The notes under the pieces: generated by a model
The model's input: the letters and a program-made list of their open reading frames with translations, nothing else
Told to the model about the DNA's origin: nothing
Databases searched by the model: none
Position numbers and translations under genes: made by a program
Assembly (NCBI GenBank): GCA_026004615.1
Contig: BPJM01000002.1
Location: 421,488 to 485,487 of the forward strand
DNA length: 64,000 nt
Reading direction: 5' to 3'
Origin: Planctomycetota bacterium
GTDB lineage: Bacteria; Planctomycetota; J058; J103
Shown: positions 43,480 to 52,303 of the stretch, piece after piece
Numbering within the stretch: position 1 is the stretch's first letter
How the letters are laid out: every line of letters starts with the position of its first letter

Positions 43480-44445
43480 GTGCGCCGGCGGCGGTTCCAG
43501 GTGCTGGTGCGCGATGGCGCACGGCTGGAGATCGAGCACGTGCCCGCCGCCGGCACGCCGATCGGGGCGGTCTGGCTCGGCCACGCGATCCTGGCGAATC
43601 GGCGCAGCCTGGACCGGCCGCGGGGCCAGGGGCTGGGCTCGGCGCTCGCCGAGCACGGGATCGAGGTCTACCTGGTGGACCTGCGCGGACACGGCGCGAG
43701 CCGCCTGCTCTCGCCCTGGACCGCGGCGTTCAGCTACGACGAGGTGGTGCGGGGCGACCTGCCGGCGCTCTCGCACTGGCTCCGCACCCGCCACCCGGAC
43801 CTGCCGCTGGCCGCGGTCGGGCACAGCCTGGCGGGGCACGCGGCCCTGGCGTGGCTGGGGGCGGAGGCGTGCCGCGCGCCCGCGCCGGCGCCTATCGCGG
43901 GCGCGCGCCGGCGCCCACCCCGCCCGCTGCCGCTGGTGGCGCTGGTGACGCTGGCCGCCAATATCTGGCTGCGGCGCCTGGAGCCCTCGCCATGGCGCTG
44001 GGCGCTCAAGCGCGCGGTGATCGAGTCGGCGGCCGGCCTGGCGGGGCTGGGCGGAGGGTTGCCGGCGCGCCGGCTCGGCCTGGGCAGCGAGGACGGCTCG
44101 CCGCGGCTGCTCGCCGATCTGCGCCGCTTCGCGCGCACCGATCGGTGGTGCGGCGAGGACGGGCTGGACTACCTCTCGGCGCTGGCGCGGATCCAGCTGC
44201 CGGTGCTGGCGGTGCTGGGGGCCGGTGACCGGCTGTTGTGCCATCCCGAGGCCGGCCGCCGTTTCCATGCGCCGCTGCCGCGGGCGGAACTGCTGCTGGC
44301 TGGCCCGCTGGAGGTTGGCTTCGCACCCGGGCACATGGACCTGGTGACCGATCCGCGCTGCCGCCCGCTCTGGCATCGGATCGGCCGCTGGCTCGCCAGC
44401 CGGCTGCTCGTGGCGCAGGGCCTGGGCCCGCAGGCCGCCTGCTGA
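43480..44445 (+). CDS. alpha/beta-hydrolase fold protein
   Basis: 321-residue hydrolase resembling serine aminopeptidase-33/lysophospholipase-like proteins. The nucleophile elbow is AVGHSLAGHAA, a strand-plus-loop VYLVDLRGHGAS precedes it, the acid is likely in AVLGAGDRLL and the histidine in FAPGHMDLV. No signal peptide. Start taken at GTG 43480 after AAGGGGAGCGG. Divergent from the dehydrogenase. Substrate unknown. Confidence 0.8.
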   Translation: MRRRRFQVLVRDGARLEIEHVPAAGTPIGAVWLGHAILANRRSLDRPRGQGLGSALAEHGIEVYLVDLRGHGASRLLSPWTAAFSYDEVVRGDLPALSHWLRTRHPDLPLAAVGHSLAGHAALAWLGAEACRAPAPAPIAGARRRPPRPLPLVALVTLAANIWLRRLEPSPWRWALKRAVIESAAGLAGLGGGLPARRLGLGSEDGSPRLLADLRRFARTDRWCGEDGLDYLSALARIQLPVLAVLGAGDRLLCHPEAGRRFHAPLPRAELLLAGPLEVGFAPGHMDLVTDPRCRPLWHRIGRWLASRLLVAQGLGPQAAC

Positions 44446-44492
44446 GCGCGGGCAAGGGTTGCGGCGCGGGGCTCGGGGCGGCCGCGCGGCGC

Positions 44493-44521
44493 TTGTCCGT
44501 CCCGGCGGGCAGGGGTAAAGT
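44493..44521 (+). promoter_or_regulatory. candidate promoter for miaB
   Basis: TTGTCC (44493-44498), a 17-bp spacer and TAAAGT (44516-44521), 92 bp before the miaB start. Confidence 0.45.
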
Positions 44522-44613
44522 AGAGCCTTCCCCGCGAGCGGCTCCGCGCGCACGCCGGGCCCGGGTGCGCGGCGGCGGGGCCGGCTCCGGGCGCGCGCGG
44601 AGGTGGCGGCACG

Positions 44614-46023
44614 GTGGGCAGGCGCTACTTCATCGAGACGTTCGGCTGCCAGATGAACGTGCTGGACAGCGAGCTGGCCGAGGGCCAGCTGCGGCGTCTG
44701 GGCTGGGAGCGGACGCAGCAACTCGGCCGGGCGGACCTAGTGCTGTTCAACACCTGTGCGGTGCGCGAGCACGCCGAGCACAAGGTCTGGTCGCGGCTGG
44801 GCGAGCTGGCCCGTCGCAAGCGCCGCCGCCCCGATCTGCTGGTGGGGGTGCTGGGCTGCATGGCGCAGAACCACCAGCAGGCGCTGCTCGAGCGCGCCCC
44901 CCACGTCGACCTGGTGCTGGGGCCGCGCCAGCTCGGCGCGCTCGGCGAGGCGCTGCAGCGCCTGGAGGCCGAGCGCGCCCCGATCGTGCGCGCGGACCTG
45001 ACCCGCCCCCTGGACGTGCAGCGCGACATCGCGGTGCGCGGGGCGCGCCACACCGCCTTCGTCACCGCGATGTACGGCTGCGACTTCCGCTGCAGCTACT
45101 GCATCGTGCCGAGCACGCGCGGGCGGGAGGAGTCGCGGCCGATCGCCGAGATCCGCGACGAGGTGGAGCGGCTGTGCGCCGATGGGGTCAAGGAGGTGAC
45201 GCTGCTCGGCCAGACGATCGACTCCTGGGGCAAGCGGCTGCCCGGCCGCCCGCACCTGGGCCAGCTCCTGGAGGCGATCCACGAGGTGCCCGGTCTGGAG
45301 CGCATCCGGTTCGTCACCTCGCATCCCAGCCTCATGCGCGAGCCGATCCTGCGGGCGGTGGCGGAACTGCCCAAGGTGTGCGAGTACCTGCACATGCCGG
45401 CGCAGGCGGGCTCGGACCGGATCCTCCGGGCGATGCGGCGGGGCTACACCGTCGCGCGCTACCTGGAGGTGGTCGAGCGGGCGCGGGCGATCATCGGCGA
45501 GGATGTCGCGATCGCCAGCGACTTCATCGTCGGCTACCCCGGGGAGACCGAGGAGGACTTCCAGGCGACGCTGCGGCTGGTGGAGCAGGTCGGCTTCGCC
45601 CAGGCGTACATCTTCAAGTTCTCTCCGCGTCCACACACCGAGGCGTGGGGGCTGGTCGATGACGTTCCCGAGCCGGTCAAGCGCGAGCGCAACCAGCGGC
45701 TGCTGGCGGCGCAGGAGCAGGTGCAGGCGCGCCGGCACGCCGCGCTGATCGGCTCCCGGCAGCAGGTGCTGGTGGAGGGCCGGTCCCGGCAGGACCCGAG
45801 CAAGCTGGCCGGCCGCAACCGCCACAATCGGATCGTGGTGTTCGAGGGCGAGGAGCACGAGTACGTGGGGCGGCTGGTAGAGCTGGAGATCACCGACGCG
45901 ACGCCGCTCGCGCTCTACGGGCGGCTGCCCGGCCGGCCGGCGCTCTGCGCCTCGGCAGCGCAGTCGCTGCACGCGCGGCGGCCGCCGCCGGTCCGTCTGC
46001 GCGCGCTGCCCGTGGTCCCCTGA
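44614..46023 (+). CDS. miaB: tRNA-2-methylthio-N6-dimethylallyladenosine synthase
   Basis: 469-residue radical-SAM methylthiotransferase acting on i6A37 of tRNAs that read UNN codons. N-terminal cluster cysteines lie in ETFGCQMNVLDSE, FNTCAVREH and GVLGCMAQ. The SAM cluster is YGCDFRCSYC (Cys156, 160, 163). GYPGETEEDF and a C-terminal TRAM domain (from about residue 375) follow. GTG start at 44614 after GGAGGTGG. The MiaB assignment over RimO or MtaB rests on overall wording such as STRGREESRP. maf follows after 17 bp. Confidence 0.9.
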   Translation: MGRRYFIETFGCQMNVLDSELAEGQLRRLGWERTQQLGRADLVLFNTCAVREHAEHKVWSRLGELARRKRRRPDLLVGVLGCMAQNHQQALLERAPHVDLVLGPRQLGALGEALQRLEAERAPIVRADLTRPLDVQRDIAVRGARHTAFVTAMYGCDFRCSYCIVPSTRGREESRPIAEIRDEVERLCADGVKEVTLLGQTIDSWGKRLPGRPHLGQLLEAIHEVPGLERIRFVTSHPSLMREPILRAVAELPKVCEYLHMPAQAGSDRILRAMRRGYTVARYLEVVERARAIIGEDVAIASDFIVGYPGETEEDFQATLRLVEQVGFAQAYIFKFSPRPHTEAWGLVDDVPEPVKRERNQRLLAAQEQVQARRHAALIGSRQQVLVEGRSRQDPSKLAGRNRHNRIVVFEGEEHEYVGRLVELEITDATPLALYGRLPGRPALCASAAQSLHARRPPPVRLRALPVVP

Positions 46024-46040
46024 GCAGAGGAGCGCCCGCC

Positions 46041-46670
46041 ATGCCGCAGCGGCAACGCCAGCTCGTGCTCGCCTCGTCCTCGCCCTACCGGCGGGCGCTC
46101 ATGGACCGGCTGGGGCTGCGCTACGATGCGGTGGCCCCGCGGGGGGTGGACGAGGAGGTGGCGGCGCGCAGCGAGCTGCCTCCCGAGCAGCTCGCCGCCG
46201 AGCTGGCACGCCGCAAGGCCAAGAGTCTGGCGGCCATCTTCCCTGACGCCGTGATCATCGGGTGCGACCAGCTCTGCGTGCTCGACGATCCCAACGGCGG
46301 GGCGCCGCTGGTGCTCGGCAAGCCGGGCACCTTCGAGCATGCACTGGAGCAGCTCTGCATGCTGCGCGGGCGCGAGCACCGGTTGCTGACCGCGGTGGCG
46401 GTGCACGACGCGGCGAGCGGCCGCACGGTCGAGGCGCTGGACGAGCACCGGATCTGCTTGCGCGAGGTCTCCGAAGCGGCGTTGCGCGCATACCTGGAGC
46501 GCGAGCGGCCGCTGGATTGCGCCGGCAGCTACAAGATCGAGGGGCTGGGCATCGCGCTCATGGAGTATGTGCGCGGCGAGGACTACACCGCGGTGATCGG
46601 CATGCCGCTTACCGCGCTGGTGGCGCTGCTGAGCGAGGTCGGGATCGAGGTGCTCGGCGCCGATCCATGA
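46041..46670 (+). CDS. Maf-family nucleotide pyrophosphatase (YceF-like)
   Basis: 209-residue nucleoside triphosphate pyrophosphatase that hydrolyses modified or non-standard nucleotides. LASSSPYRRALMDRLG is the Maf P-loop-like motif and IIGCDQLCVLD holds the catalytic aspartate. The later LDCAGSYKIEGLGIALM is closer to the YceF (7-methyl-GTP) subfamily than to the dTTP/UTP type. ATG at 46041 after AGAGGAGCG. Probably co-transcribed with miaB and ribD. Confidence 0.88.
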   Translation: MPQRQRQLVLASSSPYRRALMDRLGLRYDAVAPRGVDEEVAARSELPPEQLAAELARRKAKSLAAIFPDAVIIGCDQLCVLDDPNGGAPLVLGKPGTFEHALEQLCMLRGREHRLLTAVAVHDAASGRTVEALDEHRICLREVSEAALRAYLERERPLDCAGSYKIEGLGIALMEYVRGEDYTAVIGMPLTALVALLSEVGIEVLGADP

Positions 46671-46691
46671 GCGCCCGGGCCCGCAGTCCGG

Positions 46692-47924
46692 GTGGCCAGG
46701 CGCGGGGGTTGCAGCGAGGTGGCAGGTGGAGCTGGCGAGCGGGCGCCGCGGCCCGAGGCGGATGCGCGCTGGCTCGGGCGCTGCCTGGAGCTGGCGGCGC
46801 GGGGCTGGGGGCGGGTCGAGCCCAATCCGCTCGTCGGCGCGGTGGTGGTGCGCGAAGGGGTCGCGGTCGGTGAGGGCTGGCACGAGCGGTTCGGCGGGCC
46901 GCACGCCGAGGTGCGGGCGCTCGCCGCGGCGGGCGAGCGGGCGCGGGGCGCCACGCTCTACGTCTCGCTCGAGCCGTGCGCCCACACCGGCAAGACCCCG
47001 CCCTGCACCGAGGCGATCGTGGCCGCCGGTTGCGCGCGCGTGGTGTATGCGCTCGCCGATCCGCACCCCGAGGCGCGCGGCGGGGCGGAGCGGTTACGGG
47101 CGGCGGGAATCGCCTGCGAGCTGCTGGAGCTGCCCCAGGCGCGCCGCCTCAACGCGCCGTTTCTCAAGCGCCTGCGTACCGGCATGCCGCTGGTGGTGTG
47201 TAAGTGGGCGATGACGCTCGACGGGCGCATCGCGACGCGCACCGGCGATGCGCGCTGGATCAGCGGCGAGGCCTCGCGGCGGCGCGCCCACCAGATGCGG
47301 GCGCAGGCGGATGCGGTGCTGATCGGGATCGGGACCGCGCTCGCGGATGATCCTCTGCTGACGGTGCGACTGCCCTCCGGCGAGCCCCTGCCGGCGGGCG
47401 CGCGCGCCCGCCCGCCGCTGCGGGTGGTGGCGGATGCGCGGGCGCGCCTGCCGCTCGACAGCCGCCTGGTGCAGAGCGCCGGCGCGGCCCCGCTCGTGGT
47501 CGCGGTGAGCGCGGCGGCACCGGCCGAGCGGCGCGAGCGGCTGCGGGCGGCGGGCGTCGAGGTGCTGCTGGCCGATGACGGCGCCGGTGGGGTGGACCTG
47601 GCGGGGCTGTTGCGGGCGCTCGCCGCGCGCGGTGGGCCCGCGCCCGATCCGGCGCGGCGCGATGATCCCGCGGTGCCATGGCCGGTGAGCGTGGTGCTCG
47701 CCGAGGGCGGCGCGCGGCTCCATGCGGCGCTGCTCGAGCAGGGGCTCGCCGATCGGATCTGTGCCTTCGTCGCGCCCAAGCTGATCGGCGGCGCCACCGC
47801 CCCAGGCCCGGTCGCCGGCGAGGGGCTGGCGCGCATGGCCGAGGCGCGGCGGCTCTGCCAGGTGCGGGTCGAGCGGCTCCAGGACGACGTGCTCATCGAG
47901 GGGGATCTGGACGGCGGCGACTGA
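46692..47924 (+). CDS. ribD: bifunctional riboflavin biosynthesis deaminase/reductase RibD
   Basis: 410 residues. The N-terminal pyrimidine deaminase has the zinc site GPHAEVRAL (His71, Glu73) and EPCAHTGKTPPC (Cys96, Cys105). The C-terminal reductase starts with CKWAMTLDGRIATRTGDARW and has DDPLLTVRLP and VLAEGGARLHAALL. It carries out the second and third steps of riboflavin synthesis from GTP. The start is GTG at 46692. An Ala/Pro-rich insert interrupts the reductase around residue 320. No other rib genes are adjacent. Confidence 0.92.
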   Translation: MARRGGCSEVAGGAGERAPRPEADARWLGRCLELAARGWGRVEPNPLVGAVVVREGVAVGEGWHERFGGPHAEVRALAAAGERARGATLYVSLEPCAHTGKTPPCTEAIVAAGCARVVYALADPHPEARGGAERLRAAGIACELLELPQARRLNAPFLKRLRTGMPLVVCKWAMTLDGRIATRTGDARWISGEASRRRAHQMRAQADAVLIGIGTALADDPLLTVRLPSGEPLPAGARARPPLRVVADARARLPLDSRLVQSAGAAPLVVAVSAAAPAERRERLRAAGVEVLLADDGAGGVDLAGLLRALAARGGPAPDPARRDDPAVPWPVSVVLAEGGARLHAALLEQGLADRICAFVAPKLIGGATAPGPVAGEGLARMAEARRLCQVRVERLQDDVLIEGDLDGGD

Positions 47925-48060
47925 CGGCGCGGGAGCGGGTCGGCGCGGCGCCATGGCGAGGTGCGGCCGCGCAGCCGCCCGCCCGCGCGCAGCCGCGCGG
48001 GTGCTGCCGCCCGCGAGGGGGCGAGCAGCGGGAACGGCTCCGGGCAGCAGGGCCGTGCTC

Positions 48061-48094
48061 CGCCCCGGCCGCGCCCGGTGGCGCGGCCGGGGCG
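48061..48094. terminator. bidirectional terminator-like hairpin between ribD and rpsA
   Basis: CGCCCCGGCCGCGCC (48061-48075) and its exact reverse complement (48080-48094) flank a CGGT loop: a perfect 15-bp stem. It sits between convergent ribD (ends 47924) and rpsA (ends 48104). No T tract follows on either strand. Confidence 0.65.
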
Positions 48095-48103
48095 CAGGCC
48101 CGT

Positions 48104-49762
48104 TCAGCGGCCGCCGTCGCGGCGGTGGATCTTGCGCAGGCTGAGCCCGATCTTGCGCTCGGCGGGATCGATCTTGATCACCTTGACCTCGATCTCCTCG
48201 CCGACCTGCAGCACCTCGGCCGGGTTGTCGATCTTCTCGTCGGAGATCTCCGAGATGTGCAGCAGCCCCTCGAGGTTGTCCTCCAGCTCCACGAACACCC
48301 CGAAGTTGGTGATCTTGGTCACCACCCCGTTGGTCACGGTACCCGGCGGGTACTTGGCCGGGATCTCCTGCTCCCAGGGATCCTCCTCGAGCTGCTTCAT
48401 GCCGAGCGCGATGCGCTTTTTGTCCGGGTCGACCGACAGCACCATGCAGCGCACCGTGTCGCCCTTCTTGACGATGTCCGAGGGGTGCATGACCTTGCGC
48501 GTCCAGGACATGTCCGAGACGTGCAGCAGGCCGTCGATGCCCTCTTCGATCTCGACGAAGGCGCCGTAGTTGGTGAGGTTGCGCACCTTGCCCTCGATGA
48601 TGGTGCCGACCGGGTAGCGCTGCTCGACCTCGTCCCACGGGTTCATCTGGACCTGCTTGATCCCGAGGGAGATCTCCTGCTTCTGCTTGTTGATGTCGAG
48701 GACCATGACCTCGACCTCATCCCCGACGTTCACCACCTCGCTGGGGTGGTTGACGCGGCGCGTCCAGGACATCTCGGAGACGTGGACCAGGCCCTCGACC
48801 CCTTCCTCGAGCTTGACGAAGGCGCCGTAGCTCAGCACGTTGACCACCGTGCCCTTGACGCGCGAGCCGATCGGGTACTTCTTCTCGATGTCCTCCCACG
48901 GCGAGGCCTGCTTCTGCTTGAGGCCGAGCGAGACCCGTTCCTGCACCGGATCGACCTTGATCACCACCACTTCGATCTCGTCGTCGATGTGGAGGAGTTC
49001 CGAGGGGTGCGAGATGCGGCCCCAGGACATGTCCGTGATGTGCAGCAGTCCATCGAGCCCGCCCAGGTCGATGAAGGCGCCGAAATCGGCGATGTTCTTC
49101 ACCACGCCCTTGACGATGTCGCCCTCCTTGAGCCGGGCGAGCAGGTCCTTCTTCTGCTCCTCGCGGCGGTCCTCGATCAGGCGGCGGCGCGAGACGACGA
49201 TGTTCATGCGATCTTCGTCGATCTTGATGATCTTGCACAGCAGGTTCTGGCCGATGTACTCGCCCACATCGCCGATGCGGCGGATCGAGATCTGGGACGC
49301 GGGCAGGAATACCGGCACCCCGATGTCGACCAGGAGCCCGCCCTTGATCTTGCGGATCACGCGGCCCTGGACCGTGTCGCCCTTGCCGTAGGTGGAGATG
49401 ACCCGTTCCCAGCCGCGGATGCGGTCGGCCTTGCGCTTGCTGAGGACGACGAGTCCCTCCTCGTCCTCGACCGACTCCAACAGCACCTCGACCGGCTCCC
49501 CGATCTTGACCTCCGAGCGGTTCTCCCACTGATCGATGGGCACCACCCCTTCGCTCTTGTAACCGATATCGATCACCGCGCTGTCGCCGACGATGTCCAG
49601 GATCTTGCCGCGGATGATCTGGTTGGGCTCGAAGCTCTTGATCGATTCCTCATACAGTCGCGCGATCTGCTCGTCGTCCGCGCCGCCCACCGCCTGGTTG
49701 ACCAGCGCCTCCAGCTCCTCTGCGGGGACGTCGAGCCGCTTCACCAATTCGTTGGTCGCCAT
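48104..49762 (-). CDS. rpsA: ribosomal protein S1
   Basis: 552-residue mRNA-binding protein with six S1 (OB-fold) repeats, at about 48-114, 130-195, 216-284, 301-371, 388-458 and 476-545. Repeats three to six show the full GxVxxIxxFGAFVxL pattern, for example VKNIADFGAFIDLGGLDGLL and HPSELLHIDDEIEVVVIKVD. The first two are diverged, as in E. coli. The start MATNELVKRL is at 49762. cmk, the usual neighbour, is present but separated by about 2.5 kb. Confidence 0.95.
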   Translation of the reverse strand: MATNELVKRLDVPAEELEALVNQAVGGADDEQIARLYEESIKSFEPNQIIRGKILDIVGDSAVIDIGYKSEGVVPIDQWENRSEVKIGEPVEVLLESVEDEEGLVVLSKRKADRIRGWERVISTYGKGDTVQGRVIRKIKGGLLVDIGVPVFLPASQISIRRIGDVGEYIGQNLLCKIIKIDEDRMNIVVSRRRLIEDRREEQKKDLLARLKEGDIVKGVVKNIADFGAFIDLGGLDGLLHITDMSWGRISHPSELLHIDDEIEVVVIKVDPVQERVSLGLKQKQASPWEDIEKKYPIGSRVKGTVVNVLSYGAFVKLEEGVEGLVHVSEMSWTRRVNHPSEVVNVGDEVEVMVLDINKQKQEISLGIKQVQMNPWDEVEQRYPVGTIIEGKVRNLTNYGAFVEIEEGIDGLLHVSDMSWTRKVMHPSDIVKKGDTVRCMVLSVDPDKKRIALGMKQLEEDPWEQEIPAKYPPGTVTNGVVTKITNFGVFVELEDNLEGLLHISEISDEKIDNPAEVLQVGEEIEVKVIKIDPAERKIGLSLRKIHRRDGGR

Positions 49763-49850
49763 CGGGATTCCAGTTCGTACCGATCGTCAAGGCTGCCTTG
49801 CCCGGCCGCGACGGCGGACGACCGCCGCCCGCCCGCACCGGAATCCGGCC

Positions 49851-49878
49851 ATTTTAGCCTCGAGCCCGCATCGTTCAA
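49851..49878 (-). promoter_or_regulatory. promoter of rpsA
   Basis: On the minus strand TTGAAC (49878-49873), a 16-bp spacer and TAAAAT (49856-49851). The leader before rpsA would be about 80 nt. The -35 element overlaps the stop codon of the upstream pcs gene. Confidence 0.65.
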
Positions 49879-50627
49879 GCGGCGAGCCCGGGCGACGCCT
49901 GGTCGCGGGCGAGCGGCACGGACAGGGCGAGGTACAACGCCGGATAGGCGAGGGAGAGCAGCGCCAGCCAGGCCGGCACCCGGGGGTAGTCGGGCAGCAT
50001 GGCGAGCAACAGCGCGCACCACCCCAGTCCCCCGAGCCAGAGCACGGCCCGCCAGGGCCGGGGCGCGAGGTTGGGGTAGACGAAGCGTACCGGCAGCACG
50101 CTGAGGACCGCGAGCGCGAGCAGCAGCACGCCGACCGCGTGGGGTGCACCCCCGTGCGCCACCCATATGCCCGCGTAGAAGGCGACCACGTTCCAGTACG
50201 ACGGGAAGCCGAGGAACCAGGCGCCGCGCTCGTCCTTGGCGGCGAGGTTGGCGAAGGCGAACAGGCTCGCCACCAGCGCCGGGGCCACCCAGGCCAGGCG
50301 CGGCTCGGGTACCCAGCCCAGCCGCCAGACCAGCAGCAGGGGCACGAAGGTGTAGGTCAGGTAGTCGACGATGTCATCGATCTTGCGCCCGTCGATCGCG
50401 GGGGTGTGGCGCGCGACCTCCCAGCGGCGCGCCAGCGGCCCGTCGCTCGCGTCCACCAGCACCGCCAGCAGCAGCCACAGCACCGCCCAGCGCGGCCGGG
50501 GGTCGGTCCGGCAGATCTCCGCCGTCGCCAGCAGCGCCAGCACCCCACCGCTGGCCGTATACACGTGCACCGCGTACGCCCTGAGGCGGTTGCAGCTCCG
50601 TGGCGAGCCAGGCGACGAGGCGTGCAC
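49875..50627 (-). CDS. pcs: phosphatidylcholine synthase (CDP-diacylglycerol-choline O-phosphatidyltransferase)
   Basis: 250-residue membrane enzyme joining choline to CDP-diacylglycerol in one step. The CDP-alcohol phosphotransferase motif is present in the Pcs-specific spaced form: DASDGPLARR, then DGRKIDDIVDYLTY. AFANLAAKDERGAWFLGFPS and SYWNVVAFY are also Pcs-like. About eight hydrophobic segments. Start taken as GTG at 50627, 7 nt after GGAGG; longer frames upstream are shadows of the divergent gene. Located just upstream of rpsA on the same strand. Confidence 0.82.
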   Translation of the reverse strand: MHASSPGSPRSCNRLRAYAVHVYTASGGVLALLATAEICRTDPRPRWAVLWLLLAVLVDASDGPLARRWEVARHTPAIDGRKIDDIVDYLTYTFVPLLLVWRLGWVPEPRLAWVAPALVASLFAFANLAAKDERGAWFLGFPSYWNVVAFYAGIWVAHGGAPHAVGVLLLALAVLSVLPVRFVYPNLAPRPWRAVLWLGGLGWCALLLAMLPDYPRVPAWLALLSLAYPALYLALSVPLARDQASPGLAA

Positions 50628-50792
50628 GCCCGCACCTCCCTCCGATCCCTCGGCCCCGGGCCCCCCGGCCCTGCCCCGCGCGGCGGGGCCCGGCCTCGCG
50701 GCGGGACGGAGCCTGCGCCGAGCATACCCGGTCGGACCCACGGTGCCAGGCTCCGGCCCGGCACGGGCAAGGAGCGCGCGGCGATGCGCGCA

Positions 50793-50822
50793 TTGCGGCG
50801 GGCCGCGGCGGCGGATTACGAT
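50793..50822 (+). promoter_or_regulatory. candidate promoter giving an almost leaderless transcript
   Basis: TTGCGG (50793-50798), an 18-bp spacer and TACGAT (50817-50822), ending 10 bp before the ATG at 50832. A start 6-8 nt downstream would leave almost no leader. Confidence 0.35.
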
Positions 50823-50831
50823 AGAGCCGCC

Positions 50832-51700
50832 ATGACGCGGGACGAGCCCCGCCAGCTCCTGCCGCAGCTGTTGCGCGAGGACCCCGCGTTTCGCGAGGAG
50901 CTGTTCGGCCTGCTGGCCGGCAAGCTCGCCACGAAGGACGATATCGCTAAGATCCTGGAGGAGCTGCGCCGGCAGCGCGAGGATGCCGACCGGCGTTTCG
51001 CAGCGTTCGAACGGGGGCTCGACGAGCAGGCGCGCACCACTGCCGAGCACTCCCGGGTGCTCCAGGAGCATTCCCGGGTCATCGAGCAGCACTCGCGCAC
51101 GATCGAGGAGCTGGTCCGGCGGAGCGAGGAGCATTCGCGGGTCATCGCGGGGCACTCGCGCGGCATCGAGCAGCACGGGCGCGCCATCGAAGAACACTCG
51201 CGGGTCATCCAGGAGCACTCGCGGTCGATCGAGCGGCTGGTCGCTGCCGTGCAGGCTCTGGCGGCGCGCCTGGATCGCTCCGTCGAAGGCCTCGGCCGCA
51301 GGATCGACGCGCTGGGGACCCGCTCCGGTATGCTCGCCGAGGGTTCGTTTCGCGCCCCCTGCGCGAGCTCCTCGCCGCGCACTTGGGCGTCGAGGCCCGC
51401 CGGTGGGTCCGGCCCGACACCGCCGGGGCGGTCTTCGGCTACCCGAGCGACGTCGAGCCGGACGTCGTGGTCCGCGACGGTGCCCCGATCCTCATCGAGG
51501 TCAAGGCCTGGGTGAGCCGCGCCGATCTGGCGCTGTGCAAGCGCAAGGCGGTGTTCTACCAGGAGCGCACCGGCCAGAGCCCGCAGGCGCTCTATGCGGT
51601 CGGCGGCCACTTCGAGCCCGGCACCGAGCGGCTGGCCGAGGCGCTCGGCATCGTGCGGCTGAGCGACCGGGAGCTGGGGCGAGCCGAGGCCACCCCGTGA
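50832..51700 (+). CDS. coiled-coil PD-(D/E)XK nuclease-like protein, one frame break
   Basis: About 289 residues. N-terminal LPQLLREDPAFREELFGLL is followed by a long coiled coil built from repeated EHSRVIQ-type heptads (about residues 72-140). After a missing base in the C run 51355-51359 the frame continues LRELLAAHLGVEARRW, then EPDVVVRDGAPILIEVKAW, the D...ExK core of PD-(D/E)XK folds. This order (coil plus restriction-like fold) is that of the DUF3782-type family common in cyanobacteria and other phyla. No toxin, methylase or integrase neighbours. Function unknown. Confidence 0.72.
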
Positions 51701-51736
51701 GTCCCCGTCCGCGGCTGGCTGCCACCCGGGCGGAGC

Positions 51737-52303
51737 TCAACGGTCCAGGCGGCGCTGGCGCCGGTCGCGCGCATCCTCGAGCCGCTCCTGCGCAGTGCGG
51801 TGCTCCGGAGCAGCGATCCGCTCCACGTAGTCGTCGGCCTTGCCGATCGTCTCCGGGCGCTTCTGCATCTCGCGCTCGGTCGCCTCGCGCTCCTGGCGGC
51901 GCGCCAGGCCCTCCTCCAGCCGGGCGAGCCGCGCGTCCAGGTCGAGCTGCTCGCCCGCGCGCACCTGGGCGACGAGCTGGTCGGCGTGCTCGGGGATCTC
52001 CAGGCGTGCCAGGGCATCGGCCTGCATGGCGGCCATGATCTCCAGGCGCCGCTCCTCGGGGCTCTGCCGCAGCACCGCGCCGAGGCCGGCGGCGCCGGCG
52101 GCTGCCTGCTCCGCCGTGCCCGCCTCCGGCTGCTGTCCGGGCTCCGCAGCCGCCTGTCCCGGTGCGAGCACCTGACCCTGGCGGGCTGCCTCTTCCTGCT
52201 CCCGCCGCTCGATCTCCTCCCGCATGCGTTCCCACAACCGGGCGCGCGACAGCGGGCCCTTCTCCTCGTAGGCCTCGATTCCCTCCAGCGGTTCGCGCGC
52301 CAT
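51737..52303 (-). CDS. charged helical protein of unknown function, coupled to cmk
   Basis: 188 residues beginning MAREPLEGIEAYEEKGPLSR. The ATG overlaps the cmk stop (TGATG). Very rich in Glu, Arg, Ala and Gln, with probable coiled coils at about 25-45 and 110-160 joined by an Ala/Gly/Pro linker. No signal peptide, membrane helix or enzymatic motif. I do not recognise a family; coupling to cmk suggests co-expression only. Confidence 0.65.
   Translation of the reverse strand: MAREPLEGIEAYEEKGPLSRARLWERMREEIERREQEEAARQGQVLAPGQAAAEPGQQPEAGTAEQAAAGAAGLGAVLRQSPEERRLEIMAAMQADALARLEIPEHADQLVAQVRAGEQLDLDARLARLEEGLARRQEREATEREMQKRPETIGKADDYVERIAAPEHRTAQERLEDARDRRQRRLDR

Noticed and set aside
50832..51700. 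Restriction-modification or toxin-antitoxin system
   Set aside because: Only a single PD-(D/E)XK-like gene is present; there is no methyltransferase, antitoxin or mobile-element neighbour.
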